DNA of 64,000 nucleotides from NCBI GenBank assembly GCA_963833675.1, contig CAWHYW010000013.1, forward strand, positions 179,305 to 243,304, in the 5' to 3' direction. The DNA is from DASQDN01 sp963833675 (GTDB lineage Bacteria > Acidobacteriota > Terriglobia > Bryobacterales > Bryobacteraceae). Positions 1-10,431 of the stretch are shown here, piece by piece. Both the position numbers and the translations under genes were made by a program. The notes beneath the pieces are model-generated. The model was not told the DNA's origin, did not search any database, and saw nothing but the letters and a program-made list of their open reading frames with translations. How positions within the stretch are numbered: the first letter of the stretch is position 1; every line of letters starts with the position of its first letter.

Positions 1-2
1 CG

Positions 3-1343
3 AACCGCCGCGAGCGATGGAAGCGCGCGATCCTTTCGAATGTCGCGCCCCTGGAAGCGGACGCGGCGGAACGGTTCGATTTTCCCTGGTACCAATCGCC
101 TTACATCGGCACATCGCCCAATCACTATGCGCAATGGGCGCAGTTGCTCTATCTCGCCGGGCAGCTTTTTGATAATCCGAAGTGGAAAGAACTGGGCGGA
201 CGCATCTTGCATCGGTTTGCCGCGCTGGAGCAATCGCCTGACGGCTTCTGGGGCGAGCACACACGTTTCGGTCCTACGATTGGATATAACCATCTGACTC
301 TTTCCGCGGTGGCGTTCTACTACGAGCACAGTAAAGATCCGGCGGCGTTCGAGGCGCTGCGTCGCGCCCTGAAGTTCCACGAGAATTTCACTTATCCTGA
401 CGGAACGCCGGTGGAGACGATGAACAGCCGGAATCGCTACTGGAACGTCAGCGCATGGTCGCAGTTCGCATTCACTCACTTTCCAGATGGACGTCGATAC
501 GCCGAGTTCCTCTCGCGGTTCTTCAAACCCGACAATTTGACAATGGATCAGCTCGGGCGTCTGGCCCAGGATGCTCTGTATTATCATGACGGGCCCACTG
601 AGGCGATTCCGCAGGAAGCCTCCCGATACGTATGGGAGATGAGCATACCGGGAGCGATCCGCAAGACTGGACCCTGGACAGTTTCTCTATCCGGCATTAT
701 CGAAACCCAAGCCGTTACGAATCAGTTCTATCTCGACCGGCAAGCGAACCTGAGCATCTTCCATTCTCAACTCGGACTCATCGTGAGTGGCGCGAACTCG
801 AAGCGCCAGCCCGAATTGGCTTCGTTTCGCGAAAAGCTCCCAGGCGGCGAGATTGTTAATTTGCCGGTGAGCAGCCGTCTGCAGATGAGAGAGGAAGGGG
901 ACCGGCTGTCGCTCGCCTACAACACCTTCTTCACCGATTTATTTGTGACGCCGCCTTCCGAGCGCGAAATGAACTTCCGAGCCGTCATCGCAGGGAAGGG
1001 AAGTCCTCCTGCTGAAGCCTTCGCTACGTTACAACTCGTTCTGCATCCCGGTGAGTCGCTCGAGACTGCGCATCGCTCGGTAAAGTTATCTGCCGAGCCG
1101 CTGAACTTAGAGCCGGCGGAGATCGGAGGTTGGATACGGCATCATGGCTGGAAACTATACGTGGATCCGTCGGCGAGGCTTGTTTGGCCGGTCTACCCCT
1201 TCAACCCTTATCAGAACGCTCCGGAGAAAACGCTCGACCATGCCGTAGCTGCCTTATCGATACCGTTGCGATTGAAGTCTCGCCCCGGTCATTACGTCAG
1301 GCCCAACGAGCAGCAGATTTCATTTAGGTTAACCGCGGAATGA
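3..1343 (+). CDS. Secreted/carbohydrate-active-like protein, 5' end outside window
   Basis: The reading frame is open from the first bases of the window (frame starting at base 3), so the N terminus is missing. About 446 residues remain. The first 180 residues are rich in aromatic, helix-forming segments (for example WYQSPYIGTSPNHYAQW, then GFWGEHTRFGPTIGYNH) of the kind seen in alpha/alpha-toroid glycan hydrolases and lyases. The second half is beta-rich and would fit a C-terminal beta-sandwich. I do not recognise a named family and see no catalytic signature I would defend; a heparinase-II/III-like or DUF-type polysaccharide-processing protein is one possibility. It is convergent with the TPR gene that ends 16 bases downstream. 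A TTG at base 144 could be mistaken for the start, but the upstream frame clearly codes. Confidence 0.6.
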   Translation, partial: NRRERWKRAILSNVAPLEADAAERFDFPWYQSPYIGTSPNHYAQWAQLLYLAGQLFDNPKWKELGGRILHRFAALEQSPDGFWGEHTRFGPTIGYNHLTLSAVAFYYEHSKDPAAFEALRRALKFHENFTYPDGTPVETMNSRNRYWNVSAWSQFAFTHFPDGRRYAEFLSRFFKPDNLTMDQLGRLAQDALYYHDGPTEAIPQEASRYVWEMSIPGAIRKTGPWTVSLSGIIETQAVTNQFYLDRQANLSIFHSQLGLIVSGANSKRQPELASFREKLPGGEIVNLPVSSRLQMREEGDRLSLAYNTFFTDLFVTPPSEREMNFRAVIAGKGSPPAEAFATLQLVLHPGESLETAHRSVKLSAEPLNLEPAEIGGWIRHHGWKLYVDPSARLVWPVYPFNPYQNAPEKTLDHAVAALSIPLRLKSRPGHYVRPNEQQISFRLTAE

Positions 1344-1359
1344 AGGCAAAAGTCTGTCT

Positions 1360-2247
1360 TCATTGCGGCTGAATCCCGTAAATCGCACGGATGCGTTCAA
1401 AGTCTTTGAGCGCCGCAGCCGCCTTCGCCTGCTGACCCAGGTTTTGCCATGTGCGATAGAGCTGATAGTGAATAGCAGCGTCCTGCGGAGCGAGGCGAGC
1501 GGCCGACTCCAGAGCTCCCGCCGCTTCCTGGGAGCGCCCTAACGACAGATAAATTCGCGCCGCGAGCTTCTGAGCCTTTGCCGACCGTGAATCAAGCGCA
1601 ATCGCCTTTTGAACGTGCTGGAGCGCCGCATGCGCGTCACCCGAAGCCAGACGAAGGCGTGCCAGGCCAAGCTGTGATTCGGCAGTGCCCGCGGACGCCA
1701 CATACGCCGCCTCTGCCTCGCTCGATCGGCCGAGCCGTTCCAGGCAACTACCGAGATAAGCACGACTACGTAAATGATCGGGATTGCGCTCCAGCGCTTG
1801 CCTGAACCAACGTGCAGCCTCTTCCGGGTTATCGACATCAGTATCGTAATGGCGGCCAAGGTAATAGTAAGGACCGAAGTCTGAGGGATGCAGCCGAATC
1901 GCTTTTTCCATTTGTTGGCGGAATAGAAGGTGCTGCCTCGCGAGATAATAAGCGACCCCGAGGGCCTTCGGATTGTCTGTCCGTCGAAGGAAGCGGATGG
2001 CGCGCGTAGAGTCATTCTCGGCGATCGCAAGAATCCCGAGCCACAGGTCGCGCGAACCCGGTGGAAGCTCGTTCATCAAAACGCCTGCCCTCGGCACATT
2101 CCCGGAGAGAAGCGCATCTGAGATAGCCTGCGTCTCAGGCGTGGGACTTGGCAATAGCGGACTGAGGTCGAGCGTTTGTGCAGCCGCAAGCGAACCCCAC
2201 ATTAGAATTAGCGTGATGCGGCGGCTTATGCCAGCGACGCTTTTCAC
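1360..2247 (-). CDS. Exported tetratricopeptide-repeat protein
   Basis: 295 residues. A basic N terminus and hydrophobic stretch ending LAAAQ predict a signal peptide of about 24 residues, so the protein should act in the periplasm or envelope. The rest is a helical array with TPR spacing: PYYYLGRHYDTD, PEEAARWFRQALERNPDHLRSRAYLG, DAHAALQHVQKAIALDSRSA and similar units between residues about 110 and 280. TPRs are protein-interaction scaffolds; the partner is unknown. The start is GTG, preceded by GAGGAG four bases upstream on the minus strand. The start region overlaps that of the divergent TPR gene on the plus strand by about 30 bases, so the two may be evolutionarily and regulatorily linked. 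Confidence 0.7.
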   Translation of the reverse strand: MKSVAGISRRITLILMWGSLAAAQTLDLSPLLPSPTPETQAISDALLSGNVPRAGVLMNELPPGSRDLWLGILAIAENDSTRAIRFLRRTDNPKALGVAYYLARQHLLFRQQMEKAIRLHPSDFGPYYYLGRHYDTDVDNPEEAARWFRQALERNPDHLRSRAYLGSCLERLGRSSEAEAAYVASAGTAESQLGLARLRLASGDAHAALQHVQKAIALDSRSAKAQKLAARIYLSLGRSQEAAGALESAARLAPQDAAIHYQLYRTWQNLGQQAKAAAALKDFERIRAIYGIQPQ

Positions 2248-2908
2248 AATACTCCTCGCTCCTGCATTTTCTCAGTTCCTCCCCGATCTTCAGGCCAAGA
2301 CTCCCGAAGAGTATGACGCCTACCTCGATGTGCTGGATGGTCCGGTGCTGGAGAGGGGGGCATCCTTTGAAAAGAAGTTTCCTCAGTCTGCACTGCGATT
2401 ACCGGTATGCGAACTGGTCTCGAAAGCTTGGCGGTCGAAAGGGAATGCCGCGGAGGCGATCGCCGCGGCCGAGCGCGGTCTGTCGATAGCTCCGAATTAC
2501 CCACCTCTTCTGGTTGAGCTTGCGGATCTGCTATCCAATGAGTCGCGGAACCTCGATCGCGCAGAGTGGGCGGCTCGGCGTGCCTTGGAATTGCTGAGCT
2601 CGGCGAAGGCGCCGTTGCGGATTACGCCTGACGAGTGGATCAAGGCCGTTTCGCGGTATCGTGCACGCGCCCACGCTGCGCTTGGCATGGTGCGTTTCAA
2701 GAAGGATGACACGAAAGGCGCCATTCAAGAGTTCGAGGCCGCTCTAGTGGATAATTCTGGGGACGCCCTGTTGCAATACCGCCTGGGCAAGTTGTATGCG
2801 GTGAGCGGCCGTGTTCCAGAAGCGCGAGAACAACTGGCAAGGGCCGCCCAGAGCGAAGATAAACTGCTCCGCGAACGCGCCCGGGCCGCGCTCGCGGAGA
2901 TACGATAA
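2216..2908 (+). CDS. Exported TPR-like protein
   Basis: About 230 residues from ATG 2216; ATG 2228 is an alternative start. The frame is open further upstream to 1973, but that part lies antisense to the neighbouring gene and looks non-coding, whereas MRRLMPATLFTILLAPAFSQ is a good signal peptide. The mature part contains TPR-type helices: AAAERGLSIAPNYPPLLVELADLL, then GAIQEFEAALVDNSGDALLQYRLGKLY and PEAREQLARAAQSEDKL near the C terminus. Role unknown beyond a periplasmic scaffold. No clear ribosome-binding site precedes either ATG, so the start is uncertain. It ends five bases before the convergent TonB receptor gene. Confidence 0.6.
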   Translation: MRRLMPATLFTILLAPAFSQFLPDLQAKTPEEYDAYLDVLDGPVLERGASFEKKFPQSALRLPVCELVSKAWRSKGNAAEAIAAAERGLSIAPNYPPLLVELADLLSNESRNLDRAEWAARRALELLSSAKAPLRITPDEWIKAVSRYRARAHAALGMVRFKKDDTKGAIQEFEAALVDNSGDALLQYRLGKLYAVSGRVPEAREQLARAAQSEDKLLRERARAALAEIR

Positions 2909-2913
2909 CCGGC

Positions 2914-5900
2914 TCAGAAGATATATTTGAGCCCGAGTTGAATGTTCCGGGGCGAGTTCGCCTGGCCGCTGATACGTCCGAATGTCGCCGGGGCATTGAG
3001 ATTCCCCGAAAAGGCGCCGAAAACAACACGATTGAAGATATTGAAGAACTCAGCTCGAAACTGAATTCGGTGATTCTCGTAGAACGGAAAATCTTTCAAC
3101 ACGCTGAAGTCTTCGTTGAATAACGCGAAACTTCTCACATCGCCCAGCACCGGTGGGGCATTGCCAAGCTTGAACGCCGCAGGCTGCGCAAACGCATTGG
3201 GATCGAGAAATCGATCTCTCGCCGGATCGAAGTCCGAGCGCGACACGTTCGTTCGCGCAGACACTCCAGCCACCCGGTCCGGACGGTTTCCGCCGTTCGA
3301 TAACGGAATCACTCCTCCGCCGCTAATCCCGACCGGCGTGCCAGAAACATACCGCTGAATAGCGTTGATCTGCCAGCCTCCAACCAACAGGTTCGTGGCC
3401 GTGCCTCCCTGTCCCAGGAACCGTTTACCTTTGCCGAACGGCAGTTCATAGCCCCATGACAGCACCAGATTGTGAGGAGTATCAAAGCCCGCCAGGCGCT
3501 TCTCGATCGCTCGATTGTTCGTGTCGAGCGGCCGTGATCCCGCGGCATCGTCACCCAGTCCCGTATATCCCCCTCCACTCACGATTGCTTTGGAGAGCGT
3601 GTAAGCGGCGAGGAAGTTGAAACCGTTCGAAAATCGCCTCTGGAGACGCATTTGCATTGCATGATACGTACTCCAGCCTATTGGTTGATAGAGATTCCGA
3701 ATATCGCTGAACTGCGGATAGGGTCGAAGCGCCTGCGAAACGGATCCGGTGAAGCCAGGGTAGGGCGCTGTGATTCCTGCCGCTTTGGCCGCATCGGAGT
3801 TGATGTCGGCATTCAGCGTATTCCCCAGGCTGAGGTATTTGAAATCCACCTGGTTCAGATTTTCGAGGCCCGAAGGCAGCGCCGTTCCGCGCTGCCCTAC
3901 ATAGCCCAGGTCAAGGAGGAACTGCCAAGGCAACTCGCGCTGCACGTTCAGAGTCCAACTGCTCATATACCCCGGTTTGCCGGCTCCGGGATTCATGAAC
4001 TCCACGACATTTCCATTCGCAAGTGTCGGGTCTGTGTTGGGCAATGTTCCTGTGAACGCCGGAACTCCCTGGTCGAGGTTGAGGGCCGGAACGCGGCCGG
4101 ACGTGAGTTGCGGGAAGTTCTGCGTATAGGAGAACCCTGTCGAGAAAAGGCCCGATTGCCGTCCCACACTTGTAGCGTTCGTGGGGGAATAGAACATCCC
4201 GAATCCGGCGCGGATTACGGTCTTCTCGTTCAACGAATAGGCGATACCCAGACGGGGCGAGAATGCCCGGTAATAGGTCGACGTCAACTGGTCTCCGGGC
4301 TTGAGAAATTCAAGCGCGCCGAGCCGGCCGCCAGCGCCTGAATTCGGCAGGTTGAGGTTCAGGGCTGACTGGAGGCCATCGGCTTCCCGAATGACTGTCG
4401 GAATCTCGTGCCGCAAGCCGAGGGTGAGAGTGAATTTGCGGTTCACCTTGAAAACATCTTCTACATACCAGGCATAATATTCTCCGCGCATTCGACGGAG
4501 CGGAGCCGGAATCAGCCGTTGAGCCGAGAAGACCTCGCCCAGCAGAAGACTCGCCCACGCATTTCCCTGGCGGGCAGAATTCGGCGAGCTAAGGTCTGCT
4601 GTCGATAGGGGGCTGAACTGGAAGGCCCCGCTCAACCCTCCATTCACGGTTCCCGCGAAGTTGTCGTATTGGAAGAAACGGATGTCCATTCCGAACTTGA
4701 GTTGATGACGGCCCTTGATCCAGGTGATGTTATCGACGAAGCTGATGTTGCGGTTCTGCGATGGATCGTTGGGCTGCTGGTCAGAATTTCCGAGCGCCAG
4801 GTTGCCGTACGTGTTGTTGACGTTGAGCACGGGAAACCCAGTGGAATCGAGGGGAATGCCGGGGATCTTGTAAACCTCGTTCCCTTTGCGCTCGTCGCGC
4901 TGGCGAATCGGATTACTTGCCGTATATCCAATCGCGAAGTGCTGCAGGATCGTCGGGCTGATGTTGTAGTCATGGGACCCGCGGAGAGCAAGCCCGTTTA
5001 CCGGATTGAACCCCCAGAAACCTATCGGTGTGACAGGTCCAAGAGGAGAGTAGCTGGGAGTATCCGTGTATGTGCTCCAGATGGATGCGCTGATGCGCTG
5101 CTTGTTGTTGAAAATATGATCGCCTTTTAGTGACCAGGTGCGATCTTTTACTGGATTTGCTGTGCGATTGAGGTAGTTGTTAAAGTAACCCGGATAGTCG
5201 GGAGCGGGAACGAGCGGTAGAACGTTCTTGGCTACGGCGCTGATGCGGTTTGCCGGAATCACATTTCCGGGAAAGGGCATTCGTGAACCATCGGGACCGG
5301 TATTGGCGGGATCGAAAATCGGAATGACGGCGCCTGCGGCGTCGCGATATTCCGAAAAGTCACCGCGCTTGAACGCGTCGGTAGGCAAGCTGATGAGAGT
5401 ACCATTCGGCGCCGGCTGGTTGCGCAACCCGGTGTAATTGAAATTGAAGAACGTCTTGTCCTTTCCGTTATACAACTTGGGAATCCACACCGGACCGCCG
5501 AACGATCCGCCGTATTCATTAAAGCGGACTCGCGGCCGAGTCGCGTTGAAAAATGGCCGGGCGTCGAGTTTATCGTTGCGGAAGAACTCAAAAAGCCCTC
5601 CATGGTACCGATTTGTTCCGGAGCGCAAACTAAAATTGATGACGCCGAATCCGCGGCCGTACTCCGCGGGAAAAAGCGAATTTTGGACCTTGAACTCTTC
5701 GACGGCCTCATAGGGAGGCGAAGTTTGTGCAAGAAAACCCGGGGTGACCGCAAGTTGTCCGGAGATGCCATCGTAGAGCACTTCCTGGCTGAAGTCCGGA
5801 CTTCCGTTGATGTTTTTAGACCACGGAATGCCGCTCACACCGGGCGTAAGGAAGATGAAGTTCTCAGGCTGACGGCGGCCACTAGCTGCTGTGGTGCGCG

Positions 5901-6349
5901 CCCGAACCGCCAACTTGTATGGGCAAATCGAGGATTGCCCGGCGTTCGAGCACGGTGCTGACCTCGGGAGTCGTTGTTTGCAGCGTCACCACTCCAGTCG
6001 AGACCGTAACCGAGTCGCTGACCGCACCGAGTGAGAGCTGAACGTCTAAGGTCGTCACTGTCGCGGTGAGTACAGAGACGTTCTCCTGGACGAACTTTTT
6101 GAATCCTTCTTTCTCCGTTTCGAGCCGGTAGGAGCCGGGCGAAATTCCCCGGAAGGTGTAAATCCCCGAGGCATCCGTGGTTGCCGTGTGCGACGAATTA
6201 GTTTGATTACTCGTCAGCGTTATTCTTGCGTCCGGCACGCCGGCGCCCGAGCTATCCAATACTGCGCCTGTGACACCTCCAAGGTTGCCTTGGCCCAATA
6301 CGATCGATGTAAAAATACCGAACAACGCAACTGCGGTGAGTCTGATCAT
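2914..6349 (-). CDS. Oar-like TonB-dependent outer-membrane receptor (one frameshift)
   Basis: Two adjacent frames make one receptor of about 1,144 residues. The upstream part (6349 to about 5900) has a signal peptide (MIRLTAVALFGIF...LGQ), a carboxypeptidase-regulatory beta-sandwich (GGVTGAVLDSSGAGVPDARI, then YTFRGISPGSYRLE) and the start of the plug. The downstream part has GRRQPENFIFLTPGVSG, further plug sequence (EFKVQNSLFPAEYGRGFGV), a long beta-barrel (including NRKFTLTLGLRHEIP and RAGFGMFYSP) and the C-terminal strand NIQLGLKYIF. This architecture is typical of Acidobacteriota receptors thought to take up glycans or peptides; the substrate is unknown. The frame changes near 5900-5915, where the upstream frame stops at a TAG after QVGGSGAH; the net change is one extra base. 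No TonB box was assigned. A perfect 7-bp hairpin lies in the upstream region at 6403-6422. Confidence 0.8.
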
Positions 6350-6566
6350 GGAATTACCCGCCCCTTCTCTGTGGATTGCGCATACCTTCGTTCTCACGAC
6401 CAGGACGAGCCTTTGCTCGTCCAACAACACTTGCCGGCGCGTTAAATGGTTGTACTACAATCCCTGCTTTGTGTCGAGTCTAGGAGGAGAGTTCTCCTGC
6501 GAATAGCGCAAAATATTTCTTTTCATACGCGCTTCGTCGTAAATATAGAGGAAGTGAGCTAATTGA

Positions 6567-6989
6567 ATGAGCGATGAGCGAATCCAAGATGCTTTTGGCG
6601 AAGCATTGCTGAAACCGATTGGCGTTATCCGGTCGGCCCTAAAGACACGCGGCGAAGGACCGAAGCAAGGTTCGGAAGGCGCGCCCGATGCGTGGCTGGA
6701 GGTCAGCGCCTTCGCTGCCGACGGCCTTTGCGGACTCGCTGCAGGCGACGAAATTATTGTCATAACGTGGCTGCATCAGGGCCGGCGTGATGTACTCAAA
6801 GTCCATCCGCGCTCTGATCAACATAACCCTCTTACCGGTGTTTTTGCGACAAGATCTCCGGATCGACCAAATCCGTTGGGTCTTCATCCGGTGATTGTGC
6901 GTGCAATTGACGGGAGTCGCCTTCGTATCGGGCCGATCGAAGCCATTGACGGAACGCCGGTAGTCGATATCAAGCCGGTCCTGTGCTGA
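6567..6989 (+). CDS. trmO: tRNA N6-threonylcarbamoyladenosine methyltransferase TrmO (TsaA/UPF0066 family)
   Basis: 140 residues spanning a single TsaA-like beta-barrel domain. Family landmarks are the opening LKPIGVIRSALKTR, the central DEIIVITWLHQGRRD, the signature VFATRSPDRPNPLGLHPV at about residues 91-108, and the terminal IDGTPVVDIKPVL. TrmO proteins methylate N6 of t6A37 in certain tRNAs using SAM; family members outside Enterobacteria are assigned by homology only. Length is that of a stand-alone catalytic domain. An AGGAAG stretch lies upstream of ATG 6567. The metallo-hydrolase gene begins 28 bases downstream on the same strand and may be co-transcribed, though no functional link is evident. 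Confidence 0.85.
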   Translation: MSDERIQDAFGEALLKPIGVIRSALKTRGEGPKQGSEGAPDAWLEVSAFAADGLCGLAAGDEIIVITWLHQGRRDVLKVHPRSDQHNPLTGVFATRSPDRPNPLGLHPVIVRAIDGSRLRIGPIEAIDGTPVVDIKPVLC

Positions 6990-7017
6990 CGTGATCCTCC
7001 GTGGTACAAGAACTCCT

Positions 7018-7908
7018 ATGACCACCAAGCTACTGCCGTTGGCTGTGTTAGTCGGAGCGACACTTTGTGCACAGAATCAACCCGTGCTGGGAGAGGACAC
7101 CACGAAAGTTTCGGATCATGTCTGGGCCATTATGGGGTGGCCCAATGTCGGGATCGTTGTTGGCAGCCGCGCGACGCTTGTTGTCGATACGGGCCTTGGA
7201 CCGCGCAATGGCGCCACCGTAGCGCGGGTTGCCAACAAGATTGCGCCCGGAAATCGGAAGCTCTTTCTTACAACCACGCATTTTCATCCGGAACATGCCG
7301 GGGGAGAAGCGGGTTTTCCGCAAGGTACGATCCTGATCCGTAATTCTGTCCAACAAACGGAGATGGAGACCAGCGGCAAGGAAATGATCGATCTCTTCGC
7401 GAGCCGCTCTGCACAACAAAAGGAGTTGCTCGCAGATGCCACGCTCCGCACGCCGGATGTGGTCTTTGAGAAAGAGGCCAAGCTCGATTTGGGCGGAGTT
7501 ACGGTCAGGCTTCTCTGGTTCGGCGGCGCGCACACGAAAGGGGACCTGCTGACATTTGTCGAACCCGACCGAACTCTTATCTCGGGTGACGTAGTGCAAA
7601 ACAAAGTCGTACCGAACATCTTCCGCGATGCCGCCACGCCCTCGAGCTGGCTCGCCGTTCTCGACAAGATCTCGGCTCTCAATGCGCAGCATGTGCTGCC
7701 GACCCATAGCGCTCCGGGAGACGGCTCCCTGGTAGCGCTGGAGAAGAGATTCATCAGCGACCTCCGAACGGGCGCGCTGGAGCTGAAAAAGAAAGGCGTG
7801 TCGGCCGACGATGCCGGCAAACAGCTCGCCGAAGACTTCAAACAGAAGTACGCGGATTGGCCGAGTATGAACGTGACCGGCTTTGTTCGCAGTGTTTACG
7901 CCGAATAG
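7018..7908 (+). CDS. Exported metallo-beta-lactamase-fold hydrolase
   Basis: 296 residues from ATG 7018. A short signal peptide (MTTKLLPLAVLVGATLCAQ) is followed by an MBL fold: VGSRATLVVDTGLG, the metal-binding THFHPEHAGG at about residues 87-96 (variant of HxHxDH with Glu in place of Asp), a further His in GGAHTKGD, the bridging Asp in LISGD and a final His in VLPTHSAPG. The set suggests a di-zinc hydrolase located outside the cytoplasm. Substrate cannot be told; MBL-fold proteins near PQQ dehydrogenases are often called quinoprotein-relay hydrolases, and a PQQ dehydrogenase gene is convergent seven bases away, but that link is only suggestive. The frame is open 27 bases upstream, but the signal peptide favours 7018. 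Confidence 0.8.
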   Translation: MTTKLLPLAVLVGATLCAQNQPVLGEDTTKVSDHVWAIMGWPNVGIVVGSRATLVVDTGLGPRNGATVARVANKIAPGNRKLFLTTTHFHPEHAGGEAGFPQGTILIRNSVQQTEMETSGKEMIDLFASRSAQQKELLADATLRTPDVVFEKEAKLDLGGVTVRLLWFGGAHTKGDLLTFVEPDRTLISGDVVQNKVVPNIFRDAATPSSWLAVLDKISALNAQHVLPTHSAPGDGSLVALEKRFISDLRTGALELKKKGVSADDAGKQLAEDFKQKYADWPSMNVTGFVRSVYAE

Positions 7909-7914
7909 ACTCGA

Positions 7915-9595
7915 TCAATTCATCACGAAAGCCCACAGCGAATCGCCGGTTGCAACTGTGATGTATTGCTTCCCATCCAACATGTATGTTTGGGGCGCGT
8001 TGGTAATGTTACCGATTCGCGTGTGCCACACTGGCTTCCCGGTTGCCGCGTCGTGCGCAACGAAATTGCCCGCGCCGTCGCCTGCAAACAGGAGTTTCCC
8101 GGCAGTCGTCAAAAGCCCGCCGCCTCCGCCGTTGCCGTAATAGGAGTGCCGCCACACGACCTTCCCCGTGCGATAGTCGATCGCGGACAGATAGTTGCCC
8201 CCGCTCCCTACGCCGACTTCTTCCTTGCCGCCAAGGCCCATCGAGCCGCGCGGATCGAGATCGGTCAAATAGAAAATGGAAAATCCGTTGCCTTCCGGAA
8301 CGTAGAACAAGCCGGTATCCGGCGAGTAAGCCGGCGGCTCCCAATTCACCGTTCCATCGGAAGTCGGCGAGGTGAGTGATCCGCCTACCGTCGCATCTTT
8401 CTTCGGGTCGTGCTCAGGGCCGCCAAATTTATTCAACCCTTTTGCCCAATTCGTCAGAAGGCCGTATTTGGAGGTAACCAACCTCTCTCCGGTAACGCGG
8501 TCCAGCGTAAAGAAGTAGCCATTGCGGGCCGCCGTCAGGACGAGCTTGCGCGGCTTCCCGTCGAACATGCCGTCAACCAGCACTGGTGTCTGCGCCGAAT
8601 CGTAATCGTGCATGTCGTGAGGAGATGTCTGGAAATACCAGGCCATCTTACCGGTGTCCACATTGACGGCAACCAGCGCGCACGTGAATAGGTTGTCTCC
8701 TTCGCCGCGCTTACCCGTTGTATAGGCCGGAGTAGGATTGCCGGTGCCGAAAATGTATAGCTTCGTTTCCGGATCGTATGCGCCGGGAATCCAGGTTTGC
8801 GCTCCGCCGTGTCGCGCCGCGTCCAGGCTTGCCCACGTGTCGAGGCCTGGATCGCCGTTTTTCATCGGGACAGTATAGAACTTCCACTGCAAATCACCCG
8901 TCTCGGGATCAAAGGACTGCAGGAAACCCGGAGCATCGATATCGTTGCCGGTACCCACGATCACGTGATTGCCGATCACGATCGGAGCCGGAGTCGAGAA
9001 GTATCCTTGCGCGAGATCGGCAATGGGCTTATGCCAGCGTTCCTTGCCGGTTTTTGCATCCAGCGAGACGAGGTAGTCATCGGGCGTTTCCATGTAGAGA
9101 TAGCCGTTCCACATGCCTAGCCCCCGATTTCCAATGTGCGTGCCTCCTTGCGTTTTCCAGTAGTAATGCCACAATTCGTGCCCGTCGCGAGCGTCGACCG
9201 CCCATGCATTATCGGGCATCGTAAGGTAAAGCGTTCCATCTACCTCGAGCACGGACGCCTTTATCGTGCCTCCGCCCACGACGAGGTCACCGGTCCCTTC
9301 GCCTCCCGTGATGATCGGCGTGGGACTGGCTCCGCCCCGTCCGGGCCGGCCAGTTACCGGATTCCCGGGTCCGGGAGTCAGGCGGATCATCCAGGCGAGA
9401 CTCAGATTGCGAACGTTGGAGACGTTCACTTGAGAGAGCGCGCTGTAGCGTTTCCCCGAGTAGTCTCCGTTGTAGGTCGGCCAGGAGTCCTTCAGCGGCT
9501 TGAGTAATTCAGCCGGGCTGACTCCTCCACCCTGCGCCATCAGGAGCGTTGACGTAAGCAGCAGCGCCGCGCGCGAAAATTCGTTTCCGATTCAT
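7915..9595 (-). CDS. PQQ-dependent (quinoprotein) alcohol dehydrogenase-type protein, frameshift in signal peptide
   Basis: Eight-bladed propeller quinoprotein of about 559 residues. Landmarks are WPTYNGDYSGKRYSALSQV near the N terminus, repeated blade motifs such as DARDGHELWHY, DAKTGKERWHKP and DYRTGKVVWRH, and AHDAATGKPVWHTR close to the C terminus. It should oxidise an alcohol or sugar in the periplasm and pass electrons to the cytochrome c encoded immediately upstream. The upstream cytochrome gene ends in an ATGA overlap whose ATG (9595) would begin MNRKRIFA. That frame shifts by one base within the GC-rich run near 9565-9575 to continue as ALLLTSTLLMAQGGG, which completes the signal peptide. 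Without the shift, the only in-frame ATG would give a protein lacking a signal. Confidence 0.85.
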
Positions 9596-10431
9596 TTCAA
9601 GGTCACCAGATAGGCGGTCACGTCGTGCATGTTCTCGTCCGAGTAAACGGACAGCAGATCGCGGTGGCCCTTTAGAGGATCGTGGAGTTCAACCTTCGGC
9701 ACGTCTCCATCTCGGCGAATGGTTCTGGTCGTTCCGTCAGGCAGTTGGAGCGTCACCAGGAAATCATCGATTCGCACTAATCGCCCCTTGACCGTCTGCC
9801 CTGACGGTTGAGTAATCGACACGGTGACCGCGCGCGCTGCAGATGTGCCTGGGGTCGCGCCACGCCGAGGGCGGCCGCCGCCGGCGACCCAGGTGTTCTG
9901 CAGCGTCTTCGGATCGGGATACTTCGTTGCAATTCCTTGCAGATCTCCTGAAGGCGAATGGCATCCGCTGCACTTGGCCTGGAAATATGCTTGCCCCCGC
10001 TTGGCATTGCCAACCAGCACATCCGGCGGGGCCTGACCGGTGGCAGGTGGCTTGCCCTGCGTCCCGATTGTCGCGAGCACGCTCCTTACATAGGCGGCTA
10101 CCGCTTTGGCATCTTCGGTACTCATATTGATCGCAGGCATTCCTGAAGCCTGAAGGCTCCCTTGAATGACAGGAACAATCAACTCGCCGTCTCGATCGCT
10201 CAGGGCTAACTGAGAGCGCAACAGGTTCGGGCCGCCCATATCACCGCCACGGAGGTCAGCGCCGTGACACGACCGGCATGAGACGCTATAAACTTTGCCA
10301 CCGCGTGCAATCTGGACGGGGTCACCCGCGGGCCGCTCCTGTCCCGGAACGAATCCGCCGGGAGTTGGCCCCTGTGCGCGCGCGACACCGAGTAGCAAAA
10401 GCGCCGCGGCGCTTCCAAGGAAAATTCTCAA
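9592..10431 (-). CDS. Di-haem c-type cytochrome with inserted beta domain
   Basis: 279 residues. Signal peptide MRIFLGSAAALLLLGVARA, then a first cytochrome domain with CRSCH at 52-56 and Met ligand candidate M98 (SGMPAI), and a second with CSGCH at 154-158. The C-terminal helix of the second domain (ENMHDVTAYLVTL, M268 as likely ligand) is separated from its haem motif by about 70 residues of beta-rich sequence (TVSITQPSGQTVKGRL through TRTIRRDGDVPKV), which looks like an inserted SH3-like domain. The protein is the likely electron acceptor of the PQQ dehydrogenase, with which it overlaps by four bases (ATGA), indicating translational coupling. Confidence 0.85.
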   Translation of the reverse strand: MRIFLGSAAALLLLGVARAQGPTPGGFVPGQERPAGDPVQIARGGKVYSVSCRSCHGADLRGGDMGGPNLLRSQLALSDRDGELIVPVIQGSLQASGMPAINMSTEDAKAVAAYVRSVLATIGTQGKPPATGQAPPDVLVGNAKRGQAYFQAKCSGCHSPSGDLQGIATKYPDPKTLQNTWVAGGGRPRRGATPGTSAARAVTVSITQPSGQTVKGRLVRIDDFLVTLQLPDGTTRTIRRDGDVPKVELHDPLKGHRDLLSVYSDENMHDVTAYLVTLK

